The notes: a model not told the origin generated them from the letters alone. Counted from the stretch's first letter, positions 10,673 through 23,475 are shown. The stretch is 60,000 nt of DNA from Takakia lepidozioides (GCA_030704615.1 CM060733.1:22632001-22692000); one strand, 5' to 3'. Numbers and translations: made by a program.

Positions 10673-13114
10673 TTAGTGTAGTGAGCTATTTTTGCGCGGC
10701 TGTCGCCAACAGGTGCGCGCTCGGACGATTTCGCTATCCTCTCCCTGCGTGCGCAGTAAGTGAGTAAACTGGGGCGGAGTCGCCGTCAGGTCCCAGAAGG
10801 ACTTCTCTCCATGGCTGCCATTTATGCCCGAGAGCTCGGACCCAGAGGTCGCATTTCCATTGATGTTGGTTTCCATGGTGTCTGTTGCCTCGGGGGCTGT
10901 GAAAGACTCCACAACATCAGAGCCGGTGCATTCCCTTCGGTATTCAAGTGTTATGCTGGCCAGTTCACGGGTCTCGATGGTTTGTGGTGGGACACTCTGC
11001 AAGGTCAAATCCGTTGGTAATTAGCATTTTAATGAAAATTGGCACAACAGCGTTAAAACACCAACACCAAGGATGCATATCGAACAGATGACTCCTGCTC
11101 GTGGGTTGTGTATGTGGAACATGATAATCGCAAAGCCAGAATAGCGACTCGTAGTCTAGCATAAGATACCTCTAGCACCCAGCTGAGATACTTGAGGTTG
11201 CTCACATGCTCGTTCAGGTCCAGATCTTTTCTGCAAGGCTACAGCCAGCCAACGAGCACAATTTCCATGAGAGAAGTGCAACTGCTTCAAACACCATGAT
11301 AGAAGTTTGTAACGGTGTATTAAAAGACAGTTATGACTAATGATTTTGTGAGTCTGAGAGGGGAATCAGACGTCTCCCAACATCATGAGGAGATTCCTGC
11401 TATTAACATTGCCGGTTCAGAGTATCTGTATAAAATAACTTACTGTGAGGTTACAGCTTGAGAATTGGGCTCTGTCGGCAGTCAATTTGTCAATCTTCGG
11501 GATAACTTTGGACGGAGAAAAGGCCCAGCGGTCGACATAGCATGGTTCAAGCTCGGCTTTAACTTCGTCAGGAAGCTTCGACATGCGACGGGTGTCTCTG
11601 TTCATCATTACCCATGTACTGCATTGATTACCATGACAAAAGGCGATGTGAGTACCCAATGGGCGCGCAGATACAAATTTGGTAAAGCTAGAATCCCCAT
11701 TTACGTTAAGTGCTTTGAGCTTCCAAAACAAGTATAACTTGGACAACATAATCTATGGAGCCAAGTTTATAGCACCACATGATGAGCAGCATATACCTGG
11801 TTGATCGGGCAAGGACCTCGCCTGTTTGATAGCTTCGCATCACCCAGTCGCGACGATTTTTATTCTTGCCACAGGGTGCTGTCCAAGTGTCTATCTCCAC
11901 TACTTCAGGCCTGGACAATGTTCAGCAAGACTTTTCAGAGTGCAATAGAAACAAAACCATCGCAATTGTTTCAGACTCTTATTTAACACAAAAAACACAT
12001 GGGCCTAATGTTAGACAGTGTGTTGATCAATCGTTACTCGAAAAAAATGTAGAGACATTTTACAAGCTTACCAAGCAGGGTAGCGCTCAACTTCCACATG
12101 CATTTGGGTCACCACCCAGATCAGCCGGCAACGAGTCATGGCGTGCGTTGCGCCAAACCCATCCCGGCCGCTTATGCCCAAGAGCTGTACATGACAAAGT
12201 GCCATTTCCTGCAGACCACAGCAACTGGTCGGCCAAGACTTCTCCAGAAACTAACTTAGCAACTACATTCTCTAAATCTGATGCATTCTACTTCCTGTCT
12301 AGAAGAAAATATATTGGTACGTTTGAAGCAGTACATTAAGAGATTCAGGAGCTAGTACAGAACTAGGAGTAAGATTTTCTAACAAAAGACCCAACGGTCA
12401 TAAATTCCTAGAGGTTTTTGTATGCACTCCTAAGCCGTTCCCTTTGGATTATCAATTGATCTTTATCAAGGGCTAGAAATTGGACTTCCACCAGGCTAAT
12501 TGAAGCGTTGAAGTTCTTGCATAATTACAGCTTCATTACACCTTCAAGTTCAGCACGATCCTTACTGTCCCACTCACCTGAAATAGGCTCAACAGAGTTT
12601 CCATTGAGGCTGTCCTGTCTGAGCCGACTTCATAAGACCGAATCACGAATATCTGTCTGTATATCAAGCAAGATTCCACAAAACCTCCTTGGCGCAATTT
12701 GTGCAAGGGGAAGGTCTGTGTGCTCCTTCTGTCTTCAATACGCTCCAGCGTTCTTGACTTGTGTTGAGGTGTGGGAGTTTTTCCTTGGACGCTCTCCAAG
12801 AAGACTAAAGACAGGCTTTCAGACTGAGGGGGAGCAGAACTGCTTGAGCCTGTATTGAGCCGGCGTGCAGCGTAATTCAATTCATCGGAAAGACTTGCAG
12901 ATTCCAACAGTGCAGTTTCAAACTGCTTTGGTGGCAATTGTAGAGTCGCGTTAACGCTTTGATGTTTCGGTTTCGAATGCTGTGACCATGCCGACGCTAG
13001 CCTCTCTGAGGTTCTCAGGGAATGTTTTCCTTCAGAAGAGGAAAGCGTCCCTACTGGTATGGAGACTCCAGAAAAAGACTTCCGAGAAGCCAAGGAGTTC
13101 AAGAGAGCCTCCAT
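10673..13114 (-). CDS. FATB: Acyl-ACP thioesterase, FATB-like, six exons
   Basis: This plastid enzyme hydrolyses acyl-ACP and releases fatty acids for export. Exons on the minus strand are 13114-12578, 12208-12072, 11910-11797, 11618-11444, 11238-11170 and 10996-10673. All have GT/AG borders and compatible phases, giving about 451 residues. The first exon starts at an ATG and has a Ser-rich, acidic-poor N-terminus suited to a plastid transit peptide. Family motifs in order are VIRSYEVGSDRTASMETL, LIWVVTQMHVEVERYPAW, VVEIDTW, CGKNKNRRDW, WVMMNRDTRRMSKLPDEV, DLDLNEHVSNLKYLSWVLE (catalytic Asn and His) and LEYRREC (conserved Cys). TRRMSKLPDEV and KIDKLTAD favour FATB, while LLGIS and YPAW recall FATA, so the class is less sure than the family. 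The gene appears intact. Confidence 0.88.
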
Positions 13115-14290
13115 TTTCAGGTTATCTAATCAGCTCGGTCAGAAGACTGGAATCGCTTGCTGTAGTTCAATGAAATCTTCCGTTTAAGCTCCCTATTGCA
13201 GACTCATTCAATCCGCTGGACTTGGGCTTTTCTTGGTTGCCTTCACGACACTATACGCAACTTAATCTGTAACCCGTACAGGCCTCCGCGTCTCTGACAG
13301 TCAGTGCCGTGCTTGGTGCTCTTTTCCTTTTGAATTCTCTAGCTCTCGCTCGCTCGCTGCAGTATCTTCCAGCTCAGTGGCCAAGGCCTTGCAAGTCTAG
13401 TTCTCTCACTCTGGCTGACTGCACTCTATGTCTACTAAATATTGCTTCTCCTTCTGCACCCATACTGTAGAGGTGGACTTACAAAGGAGGGCCCACCGGT
13501 TTTGTCGGAGAGACCCGTGGAAATTAAGCCCTTTCATGTTTGTCGCGGCACTCTAGTTAGCCAACTTGTCCGGTTAATTTTATGGGGCCGCCAAGTCTGT
13601 TTTGTTGTTATGCAGCCAATCTCCGCTCTTACATGCTACTGTACGAGACTACAGTCGGTTCACGAATCCTCCCCGTATTTCAGTTGCTTTGGATGGCACG
13701 TCACCTCTGAAAGGCCTGATAGAGGTCTCCGGCCGATACCACCTTCATTCACTTCAAACTAAAATCTAACAGCTCGTCAACCATGTATATTCCATTGGAT
13801 ACCCCGCTCGCCTCCATTATAATACCCAGAGAGCTTGGGTCTCGAAGAACTGTTTGCCCCACTGTTGGCCTTTTGTATAAGGGAAGGGAAGCTGACGAGG
13901 CCCTTGCGCCGTGCAGAAGGGCCAAGCCTACTGCCGTGCATCTTATGAATTTTACAAGGCCTTATTAGGTGTCTTACTTACCGCCCTCGGCGTCATGCCC
14001 TTAAATCCGGGAATGCCCTCCACTAAGGGTGCCACTCTGAGTAGGGAAATGCCAAAAAGTTAAGAAAAAATCTAATGGACAATGCATTTTGCATTTTTGA
14101 GTGCACTCGATGGAGAGTCTGGGCCATGAATGGGTCTGGGCCATGGATGGGACGAAGGCGATGGAATGCACCTTGATGAATTCTGCTTTTAACGGCACGG
14201 TAAATACAAACAAATTATTTTTTACAGTACTTTACGCCTGACTGAAGGTGCATCCTCCTGTTAGGATGAAAACTTTCAGATAAGGGGCTC
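13115..14290. other. Upstream region of the thioesterase gene
   Basis: On the gene's 5' side a CT-rich tract with repeated GCTCGCTCGCT lies near 13,345, as often seen in plant leader or promoter DNA. Open frames at 13,442-13,968 on the plus strand show no known motif. Nothing else was resolved. Confidence 0.35.
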
Positions 14291-14298
14291 AGTATTCT

Positions 14299-14455
14299 GG
14301 GAAATATTCAACTACAATGGAATATTCTAGACCTAGTAGATAGACTGATCCTGGAATCATTCTGATGGAAAATAAAAATTGCCTAATAAATCTGGAAATG
14401 TTCAGCTGCAACAGGATATTCTAGACCGACTGCTCCTGGAATCACTCCGACAAAA
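14299..14455. repeat. Tandem duplication of about 90 bases
   Basis: The block GGGAAATATTCAACTACAAT...GGAATATTCTAGACC...TCCTGGAATCATTC is repeated with changes as GGAAATGTTCAGCTGCAACA...GGATATTCTAGACC...TCCTGGAATCACTC. There is no coding potential. Confidence 0.6.
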
Positions 14456-14509
14456 AACAATAATAATATACGCCACCTCCCCAAGGAAGCCAAAACCATG
14501 GTATCTCTT

Positions 14510-14625
14510 GACCCCAAAGGGGCAGGAAGTTGGACACCTCTGTGAATCCAATCAGTAGATTGACCCCACAACCACTTCTGAGGTGGTGTGCACCCCATAC
14601 CACTAGGCTACAACTCTTGGTTAGC
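14510..14625 (-). mobile_element. tRNA-derived SINE fragment
   Basis: On the minus strand, TGTAGCCTAGTGG (A-box-like) is followed about 50 bases later by GTGGGGTCAATCTAC (B-box-like), the internal RNA polymerase III promoter layout of tRNA-derived SINEs. It resembles the SINE at about 18.6 kb. The tail and target duplications are not clear. Confidence 0.5.
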
Positions 14626-14794
14626 AGGTTGACATTACCAAGAACAAACGCCACAAGCCATCCAAAGTTGGGCAGGAGGAACCGCAAGAAACATACTATA
14701 CCAAAATAGCAGTTGTTCCTCTGACTATTTATATTTTGTTTTGAAACCCCAGCACAAATCATGCCCCTTAATTGTAGTTCGAGGAGAAGATAAC

Positions 14795-16002
14795 CAGTGT
14801 TGTGAGGGTCTGGTTTTGAGGATGGGCCAGGGTCCGGTTTCCTGCACCCGGACCCGTGCTATAACCAAAAACCCGGACCCATCCGGATCCGCCAGCCAGG
14901 TCCAGAACCCCTTAAACCGGCTACCCAGGGCCAGTATAGCAGGTCAGGGTCCAGGTTATATATATATATAGTTATAAAAAAATTACAAATTGACATTTAT
15001 CTGATATTTATTTACTTGAATGTGACAGAAAAAAATTATTTCTAATTAATATCATTTTTCTAATATATTTAATCAATTAAATAGGATCCGGATCCAACCC
15101 ATGAACCCGTTTATTTTTTCCAGCAACTACCCCAACCCGGACCCAACTCCGTGTTCAAAAACCGGGACCGAATACGTGTACAAAAACCCGGACCTGCAGC
15201 TGGACCCGGATTTTCCAAATTTCAAAAATCCGGATCCGAACCCCTGGACTAGGCTCCAAAAAAGTACCCGAACCTGGACCAGTGTTGTGCGGGTGTGCCT
15301 TTTTAAGGAACCGCCGGGTCTAGGTTCGGGTATGTGTTTGGAGCCTAGTCCCAGTTCCGATCCGAGTTTTTGAAATTTGGAAAATCCGGTTCCGGCTTGG
15401 GGTCCCGGTTTCTGAACACGGAGTCCGGTCGGGGTCCGGGTAGCTGCTGGAAAAAAACCAAGAGTCAGTAGCTCAGTTGGTAAAGTGCACTGTGTCCCAT
15501 CCGGATGACCCTGGGGTCAAATCTTGCTACTTGACGGGTGTGGTACGCTCTTCTCCCCCTTCCCTGCGCGGTGTCGCATCTGAAAGCCTTACGGCGAGGT
15601 TACTGAGAGGTTATTTTCTCCTCTCTCTATCTGTCGCTCCCAGGTGTTTCCCTCAGAAAGAAAAAAAAAAAAAAAAAAAAAAAAAACGAGTTCAAGGGTT
15701 CAGATCTAGGTCCTATTTAATTGATTAAATATATTTGAAAAATGAGATTAACTACAAAAAAAAATTTGGTCACATTTAAGTAAATAAATATCAGATAAAT
15801 GTCAATTTTTTATTAAAAAATTAACAATTTTTACATGTATATATTTATTTATCTATTAAAATTAAAACCCGGACCCTGACCCGCTATACTGGACCGCAGG
15901 TAACAGGTTTAATAGGTTCTGGACCTGACAGGCAAGTCGGTATCCGGGTCCGGCCCTAACCCGCCCGGTACCCGAGGTCAAAACAAGACCCGCACAACAT
16001 TG
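14795..16002. mobile_element. Palindromic hAT-like foldback element
   Basis: The ends read CAGTGTTGTG...CACAACATTG, flanked by AAGATAAC (14787-14794) and AAAATAAC (16003-16010), a near-perfect 8-base target duplication as made by hAT transposases. Almost the whole element is an imperfect inverted repeat centred near 15,290 and rich in CCGGACCC-type sequence. A third copy of the terminal motif, CAGTGTTGTGCGGGT, sits at the centre (about 15,283), so it could also be two head-to-head elements. No transposase ORF is present, so it is non-autonomous. A SINE interrupts the right arm. Confidence 0.65.
15463..15686 (+). mobile_element. tRNA-derived SINE with poly(A) tail
   Basis: TAGCTCAGTTGG is a perfect A box and GGGTCAAATC a B-box match with tRNA-like spacing. 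The body runs to an A-rich tail of about 28 bases ending at 15,686. The inverted left arm of the host hAT-like element lacks this segment, which supports an insertion. Short A-rich direct repeats at both edges may be the target duplication but cannot be separated from the tail. Confidence 0.7.
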
Positions 16003-16010
16003 AAAATAAC

Positions 16011-16200
16011 CAGTGTTGTTAACCGGACTGACCCCGGTCAACCGGCGGGTCAGGTTCCGGTTAATAAGAACCAAGGAATCAGTTGGGAGGCCCGGAACCG
16101 GGGCCAAGATTTTTTATTTAATGGAAACCAGAACCGCCGGTTCCTAGTGGGGTCCTACCGCCATTAACTGGAACTTGGAGCAGGGAAATAGACATGACGC
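16011..16200. mobile_element. Second hAT-like end
   Basis: CAGTGTTGTTAACCGG starts right after the target duplication of the preceding element and leads into CCGGTCAACCGG-rich DNA like that at about 19.45-19.63 kb. No matching right end was found, so it is a truncated or separated element. Confidence 0.4.
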
Positions 16201-16247
16201 CACTAACCGAACCGCCTACCTACTCCTGTATGCGGGACCGCCAGACC

Positions 16248-18462
16248 TGGGCAATATGTCCCAAGCCCTTTTAGGATAGTGCAGCGGGCAGGGCTCCTGT
16301 CCTCATGCCCGGGCTGGGCTGCTGGCTGCCCTGTTGCCAAGTACCTCCTCCTAAGGACGGGCTCCCATGCGCTCTTGCTGGCCTCTCCCTGCCACGTCGC
16401 CTCTTCCCATCAGGCGCTACCACGTCGCCTCCTCCTGCCACGTGCCAATTTTCCACCATACAGTAATTGGTATAGGGTATGGGGAATCCGGCAGTCACCA
16501 CACAGTGAACTAATTACGGTATGGCGACCCACAGGATTCCAGGATGGATGAAAAATTTCATGGATGGATGGATAATGATATTAAAAATGGATGTAATCCA
16601 TATTAGGTCCGTCTCCAGTTCATCGTGTTTGTCTTCGACGTTTTTCTTCTTCTGCGGGGAAGTTCTTCAGCCCGTCTCTTTGGTGAAGTTCTTGGTCTAC
16701 AAGTTGAGGTATGGCTTCCTTAACTGTTTCTTGGTGCTTATGATCTTTGTGCTTTGCATTTCTTTTTTTTGTGCTCCAATGCTTTATTTTTTTCATTTTT
16801 TTCCTTTGATTTTCAATTTCTTCACTTGATCGTGATTTCTAACTCGAAACAATTGCATGAATATATGAATTCATGTTGCAATGCTAATATAGTATGTCAT
16901 ATGACACTCAAATCAAATCCACAAATGTTTGAATGTATAATGCAATATATTTATGTCTTACATGGTTGTACATAAGTATATCTATATATGTATAATTATA
17001 TGATTACCCAATGATTACACATTCTGCCATATACATAAGAAAAAATGTATATAAATTAGTTTGGAAAGTGTGGTATAACTTAGTTAATATTGTCTCAAGC
17101 TTCCATAATTTGGATCATAGACACTTACACTTGCTTGATTACACATCCCACCATACACATAAGAAAAAATGTGTACAAACTAGTTTGGGAGTTTGGGAGT
17201 GTTGTGTAAGTTAGGCAGTATTGTCTCAAGCCTCCATAATTTGGATCATATTTACAAACGTGTATGGTTCCTCTTCATATTCATTGGCCCTTACAATTGC
17301 ACTCATCTTCAGATATATGGATTATTTAGCTTGGATATGACATTTTAATGGACCCATACATACATTTTCCATCCATAATGGTTCGTATTTTTATAAATAT
17401 ATGGCCCACATGAACAACTATTGAGTTCTATATATATAAGATGTACAAACAAAAATGTGCAAGGCAAAATCTTAATCATATTTAGATGGTCATTTCTTGC
17501 GAGTTGTCATACATTTCATATTGAACATCAACATATAATGAAGTGCAAAGAACAATGTCACTTCAAAGATGTGAGCACATAACATTTGCAAGAACACTAA
17601 ATGAAAGTGTAGTCATGTTTATTTCACCGGTAAAGTGAAGTCACAATTTCGACATGATACAGCCACATCGTCCTTTTCAACAAAGAGACAAAAGAACATA
17701 CAAAAGAAAAGTAGGGTTTTAGCTTTGGGATTAGAACAACAACTAACATTGAGATGACAAGCACTTAGAAGAAAGAAGCAAAACAACACAGGAGTTCATA
17801 TGGAGATTAGGTTACACATGTATGAACTTCATCCAAATCAAATGTATGGATCACAATTTGAAAGAAAAGCTTGTAATATCATATGTTAATTTTTAAAATA
17901 TTTATATGTTTTTTTAAATTATATTTCTACATATTTTAGTCATCATAGTTGGTAATGTATTTTTACATAAACACAAAATTAAAACTTCACCTAACAAGTA
18001 CATACTCTAAATGTATGAAAAAATAGTTCATGAGGAAAAAAAACATAAGATGGTGTCTTTATACATATATGTATGTATATAAAGGACAGAGGCCCTTTTA
18101 ATCAAATTAAATTAAATTAAGTTCATATAAAGGTGGAAAAAATAACCACCGGGGAGGCCCTAAAGGCTAACTGAGGGGGAACATCCCCAGAACCAAAGCA
18201 TTTATATTACAAAATGGAATAGGGCATGTTCCAGTCGACAAAGTACACGATTGGTGTATGGCAACCCACTGGATTTCCATACATTGATCATTGCATTCTA
18301 GCCATACACTATACTGATTAGTGTATGGGAGGTGGCAGCAACGTGGCAACCCTCCATGGTGGGGCGATGTGGCAGGGAGCTAGGAACAAGCCAGTCCGGG
18401 CATGAGGACGGGAGCCCGGCCAAGGCACTATCGTGTGAAAGGCTTGGGACATAGTTTGGAGA
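16248..18462. repeat. Inverted-repeat pair around AT-rich DNA
   Basis: Sequence from TATGTCCCAAGCC (about 16,255) through GTCCTCATGCCCGG, CTCCCTGCCACGTCGCC and CATACAGTAATTGGTATAG reappears reverse-complemented at about 18,230-18,450, ending GGCTTGGGACATA. The arms are about 230-300 bases and diverged. The 1.7 kb between them has no credible gene. The arrangement suits an old transposon with long terminal inverted repeats, but no target duplication was recognised. Confidence 0.45.
17012..17250. repeat. Tandem duplication, about 125 bases
   Basis: ACATAAGAAAAAATGTATAT...TAGTTTGG...TATTGTCTCAAGC...CCATAATTTGGATCAT occurs twice in tandem (starts near 17,020 and 17,150) with scattered changes. 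It is non-coding. Confidence 0.65.
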
Positions 18463-18579
18463 CCCACCAGCCAGCCGCCACATTAAGGTCGGGCTTGCGC
18501 ATGAGGCATGAGCAGGTACGCCCTAAAGTTAAAGTATGATGCCTCCTGAAGGGAGCATAACTTATGGTGTCACTTCACC

Positions 18580-18690
18580 ACAAGTGCTAAGGTGGACACC
18601 TTCATGACACACCAGACCATGGTTTGAACCCACAACCACATCCAACCTGGTATGTGCCCATTACCACTGGGCTACATGCTGGTTGTCGGT
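18580..18690 (-). mobile_element. tRNA-derived SINE
   Basis: On the minus strand, TGTAGCCCAGTGG (A box) and TGTGGGTTCAAACC (B box, very close to the tRNA consensus) have tRNA-like spacing. It shares structure with the minus-strand SINE at about 14.5 kb. The 3' end and tail are unclear. Confidence 0.6.
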
Positions 18691-20119
18691 ATGCCCTGTA
18701 CTTAAATAGGATTTGTCTTTTATTCTTTATTGCTATTTTTGTCCCTCCTTCAACTTGGTATTTGTGCGTTGCCTGTGTGCCTTAGTGATCCTAACCACAC
18801 ATAACGTTTGCCTCCGTTGGCAGGACGCACGTCGGAGACCGCGTCTTTGCAACGGCAGGACGTAAGTCGGAGAACGGGCGTCTTCCCAAGGTTGCAAGGG
18901 GAGGAGCACACAAGCCCCATCCTTGACAGCAGGGATTGGTTGCTAAGATCCAACAAGGCAAAGGGTGACATCAGTACAACGTTATTTCCTCTTTTTCTTG
19001 CTCTCATGGCGCCTTCCCCCATTGGTGGCGCCCTACTACAGGTTGCAGCTTTCAAGGAACGTACTTCCATCTGCATTACGCAGGTTCTCCTGCGTCAGAA
19101 AACTACGTCGAGCGGACGCCCTCCGGGCGTTTAGGAACGGCCTGACACCGTTGCGCACCAAGGTCTTGCTTTATAGGAACTGCATTGAGGCTTTGCATCC
19201 GTCGTGTATGGCCTGGGTATGAGTGATCCTAGGTTCATCCTTCAACATGTGCCTTCAGCTGTCCATTCTCCATTGGCCCCTTGATGGGCTATGTGTTGAG
19301 CAGTCACCTGCCATAGCAAATGTCTATTTTATATAAAAACATACTAATATTTATTTGACCAATAGGACATTAGACTCTAAATTTCCCAGAGAAAATTTGG
19401 TTTTTAATTCCTTTAATAAAATAAAACAATTCCTTTTTAAGAATTTAATTATGTAGGTCCGGAACCGGCAACTTTTTCCAGCAAATAATCGGAACCGGAA
19501 CCATCCTAATGTTGAAGAACTGGAATGGAACCGGAACTGTTTCATCCCGAATAACCACCCTGGAACCGGAATTTAAACCCCACCCTAAAACTGGAACCAG
19601 AGGTTTTTGAAAAAGGCAAGAACTGCCCACCACTGAAAAGAACCTCTGAATTCAAAGTAACCTCGCCGACTCCAAGTGCAACTGGTGTTGTCGTTCAGCA
19701 AAGACTTGGGGTCCTTGTGAATATGCTGTCGGTGCAATGCATAAGGAAACAAGAAAAGAATAAATAAAAGGAAGGTGCCATGCATCAGGAAACAAGAAAA
19801 CACCACTATCGCTGAGTCGGTGTGCGGAGGACAATCAGAAAGCCAGGAGGATTCAGAGTCCGCATGTGCAACGAGTATCTCTAGGTTGGAAATCCGGAAG
19901 CTAGCTCTGTCTGGAGTGTACTCTAGAGACTCCCTTTCCTAAAAATATCTTTTACTCTTTCAGTCCCACATTTGTGGGGCGAGTTCTTCGAAGTTAAGGG
20001 GTATTCCCATTTCATCTATGTCGCGTCCCACACACAATTTTGAGTCGCGCATCCTACTTGTCCTGGGTTTTCTTGTACCCATACTAGTGCACAAAGTACA
20101 AAAGCAAGGATATTGTAAA

Positions 20120-20213
20120 TTCCATGTGACATTATACGATATCGACATGGTTCCATGTGACATTATACGACATCGACATGGTTCCATGTGACTTTATACG
20201 ATATCGACATTGG
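20120..20213. repeat. Three 31-base tandem units
   Basis: TTCCATGTGACATTATACGA followed by (T/C)ATCGACATGG is repeated three times with one or two changes per unit. It is a small minisatellite with no gene link seen. Confidence 0.75.
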
Positions 20214-22465
20214 TAATTAAAGACCTCTTGACTTTTTCGATTTGGCTACATATATCAGCTTCCCGGACAGGATTACAAGTTATTGGCCAAGGGCATAGGG
20301 CTATAATCGCAGATTATGGAATCTTGCCCCTAGCCTCGGACAGGTGTCAGCTATCCATACATTGTCTTTTCGCACGGTGGAATCCTGGCCCTAGGTCTTT
20401 CTTCCCTGGCGCGGGGCTCCGCACCCGTGACAGTCGCCTCGAGTTCTGTAAGTCGTCGGGGCCACAACTTTACTTCTTCACATTGTATAGCACGGTTGGA
20501 TTGTTCATTTTGCTAATACATGAGTATCCTACAGTCTACTCCATTAATTCGGGCCGAATGGTCAGAAGAGAATGAAATTGCCTTCATATAGGCATGGATA
20601 GGCATGGATTTCACATGGCAGAATAAGATCGCTCCAATAAGAAATATTTACACCTAAAATAATTTTTCTCTTCTTATAAGGCATTATTTGTCCTGTGTGG
20701 GAAATGTAATTTGGGACCCATCCCAAGTTGTTTCTTGATTTTTGGAGTAGTTGCGAATTAGTTATAAATTTTTACCTGATCAGAACTAGACTCGCCTATT
20801 CATGTTAATAGGCTCAAATATTCACGTCAACAGACTCACCCATTCCCATTCTCGTCATCCATCTATGATTCTTCATCCAATGGTGTCTAAACATGTGTTC
20901 TGTGTGAACCCCTGGGACGCCGTGATCTAACGGATTTGCAAGGCTTTGATGTTGGAAATGACCATTTAGTAGGGTGTTGGAATTGGGCCTTCCACTACGT
21001 TTCGACTAGTCCAAGACACTTTGTGTAAGGTGATGGTCCTACTTGCGGCCTTTCACGACTTGGATCCAAAAGTCCAATTATGAAACAGGAATAGATTGCG
21101 AGATTTGTTTTATACCAGCAGGTGATTCCAAACAATCCATCTTGCAGATAAAACAATTTGAAAACGTTTAACTGCTGAAATTCTTGTATTTGAGTGATCT
21201 AAGCCTTATATCAAACCTTGACCGACGACGTTATTCTTGCTTAATATGTGGCAGTTGAGAATATAGAAATATATAGACTGTGCTTGTTGGAGACAGAGCT
21301 GAGGAGCTGAGGCCCCCTTAGGGCCCACTTACGTGATCTATGAACACATCAAGGACTCTACTTGGTGTTGGCGTGCCAATGCGTAAAGAACTGCCCAGAA
21401 TTTTCCTATATGATTCAAGGTCCCTCTATGACGGGAATATGCCTCGAAATACTCCCGCTCAAATTGGAGGAACATTCTGCAGATTTTTGCAGGATATGCG
21501 GTGTCGACATTTCTTTTATATTATTTCTTTATATCACTTCTTTTCAGGAGGGTTTTCTTTTTCTTTTGAGGGGCTTTCTTCTTTTCCTTCAAGCAACCCA
21601 TTTGTGTTATTTTCTCTGTTGCGCTTTTTCCTTTTCTGGAAAGGCTATGACAGGCCTATGACAAGGGCAATAACGTGAAAATTACTTTTTGTCCCCAATT
21701 TGAAATAGAGACAGAGGGTATCCTCTTTTTAGAGCCGCAGTTGCTGTGAAGTGTGTGTTTTCTAGTGCGCACACACATGGTCAGAGATTGTGTCAGAGTG
21801 TTGCACTGCAGTTGTGAGCTCAACTGCGAGGCTTAGATTAAGTTGCTTTTGAATTTTCTGCTTTTAGAGGGCCTATTTTGTTACCTGATTGGTGAACGTG
21901 AACATGCACGAAGAAAGCTATGTCTGAAGTAAAACTTTGGAAAGAAAGGGTAAAGAGAGATGATGTGGCAAAAAGTGGATGAAAATTCTGAGCCGTCCTT
22001 CACGTTCGGGAAGGCCCCTGCCTGCGGGCATTCCACGATTTTCAGGCTGCCTGCTGGGGCAGCGGCCTTCCCCTACACAAAAATCTTTGGACCGTCAAGT
22101 AGTGTTTTGTGGCTCGGAAAGTTCACAAATGTAAATAACGATAACTCTTGATGCAAATTACTTGGAGCCGACTCCCTACTATAATTTTGGGATTTAAAAC
22201 GTATTGTAATACAAGTTTTTAATATTTTATTAACACTTTGAGTTTTCCAAAATACTGTTTACCAATTCATTGACGGAACGTTTAAAACAAAAGTATTTTC
22301 AACACATAACGAATTTTCTAGGAACATGTTGATTCTGTATACATTCTGAAAGGGGAACTAATTTGGTTTCAAATTTTTTGCATCTTCATTCTTTCCTAGA
22401 ATGTTTGTTTATTTTGTTCTTGATTTCTTAGCATACAGTTACAAAAACTGTTTTCTTATCCACAT
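20214..22465. other. No supported gene
   Basis: Only short unrelated open frames occur. A hairpin-like GC stretch (CCCCTGCCTGCGGGCA, CTGCCTGCTGGGGCAG) lies near 22,013-22,065. Nothing else was recognised. Confidence 0.4.
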
Positions 22466-22471
22466 TTCTGC

Positions 22472-22900
22472 TACATGTTTGTTCGTCGGTTATTTATCTT
22501 TGCAGTAGCATTTTTATTGATAGCTTCTGGACTTGTATTATTAATTTTATATCATTTATTTATGTTTCTAATGACCATGGTAAGTCTTAAGTATTTTATT
22601 AACAGTGATGTTTGTTCATCACTTATTTCTCATCGCAGTAGCATTTTACTGAGAGCTTTTGGACACCAATAGTCACACTTTTATTATTAATTTTATTGTG
22701 TTTCTTTAATTACCATGGTATAATAAGTATTAAATATTTTCATAACACAGATAATATTGTTTTTTCATCACATTGCAATAGCATTTTGACTGATAGTTTT
22801 TGGATACCAATAGTCACATTTTATTATTAATTTTATATTATTTACTTGTGTTCTAATTGGCAATGGTATAATAAGTCTTAAATATTTTCTTTAACATTAA
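22472..22900. repeat. Three tandem units of about 145 bases
   Basis: Each unit carries GCAGTAGCATTTT (or GCAATAGCATTTT), a TTTTGGACACCAATAGTCACA-like stretch (degenerate in unit 1), TTATTATTAATTTTAT, and CCATGGTA followed by TCTTAA/TATTAA. The units are AT-rich and diverged. No protein is implied. Confidence 0.65.
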
Positions 22901-23189
22901 TAATCATGCTATGAATAACCATTTCTTTTTATTTTACTTACAGTAATAACATATTTCTATTAATCGATCTTAACAACTTACAATAATAACTCATATATTA
23001 TTTTTAATTTCTTATTTACGTACTGATTACATTTTCATTTACGAACATTCACATGTATTTTTAATCACATTTTTATTCACTATTTGTAACTATTGAGCTA
23101 CATTACTTATTCAAGTATTGTTTACATTACTCATTATGTTATAGTATAGAAAGTTATATTGTTTATTCATTTTGGACCTTGGTAGTCAC

Positions 23190-23475
23190 CACTTTATAAA
23201 GTTTTTACCTGTACTGCACCGGCAAAATTTGGCCCTTGGTCAAAGTCTTTTACAAACATTGGAGCCTCTCCGCAATCTCCCCTCTAGACCTGCTCCTCAA
23301 CTACAACAGGTCCACCGGGGCAAGATCCTTCCCTTGCCAAGTCTTCGAAACTCTCATAGCTTCAACCCTGTGGCATTTATGGCGTGCTAGATGCAAGAAA
23401 ACTTTCAGTAATGAAACGAGTTCTACCTCAGGTTTACTGTCATTGGTTTACAGTGACCTGCTAACAGAATAAAAA
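23190..23475 (+). pseudogene. LINE (non-LTR retrotransposon) C-terminal relic
   Basis: The plus-strand translation contains FETLIASTLWHLWRARCKKT, the tryptophan-rich signature that follows the reverse transcriptase and zinc-binding region of plant L1-type LINEs. Upstream reverse transcriptase sequence is missing, consistent with the usual 5' truncation. Further non-coding 3' sequence may run to about 23,950. Confidence 0.55.

Noticed and set aside
15463-15540. Functional tRNA gene
   Set aside because: A and B boxes are present, but the cloverleaf is not complete and a long body plus poly(A) tail follow, as in SINEs.
14795-16002. Possible microRNA precursor or telomeric palindrome
   Set aside because: Terminal repeats and an 8-base flanking duplication fit a transposon much better.
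18808-19134. Open frame as a gene
   Set aside because: No domain, no splice context, and the opposite strand is equally open; it was left unannotated.
19430-19640. Complete hAT element ending CCCACCACTG near 19,636
   Set aside because: The right end looks hAT-like, but no matching left end or 8-base duplication was found.
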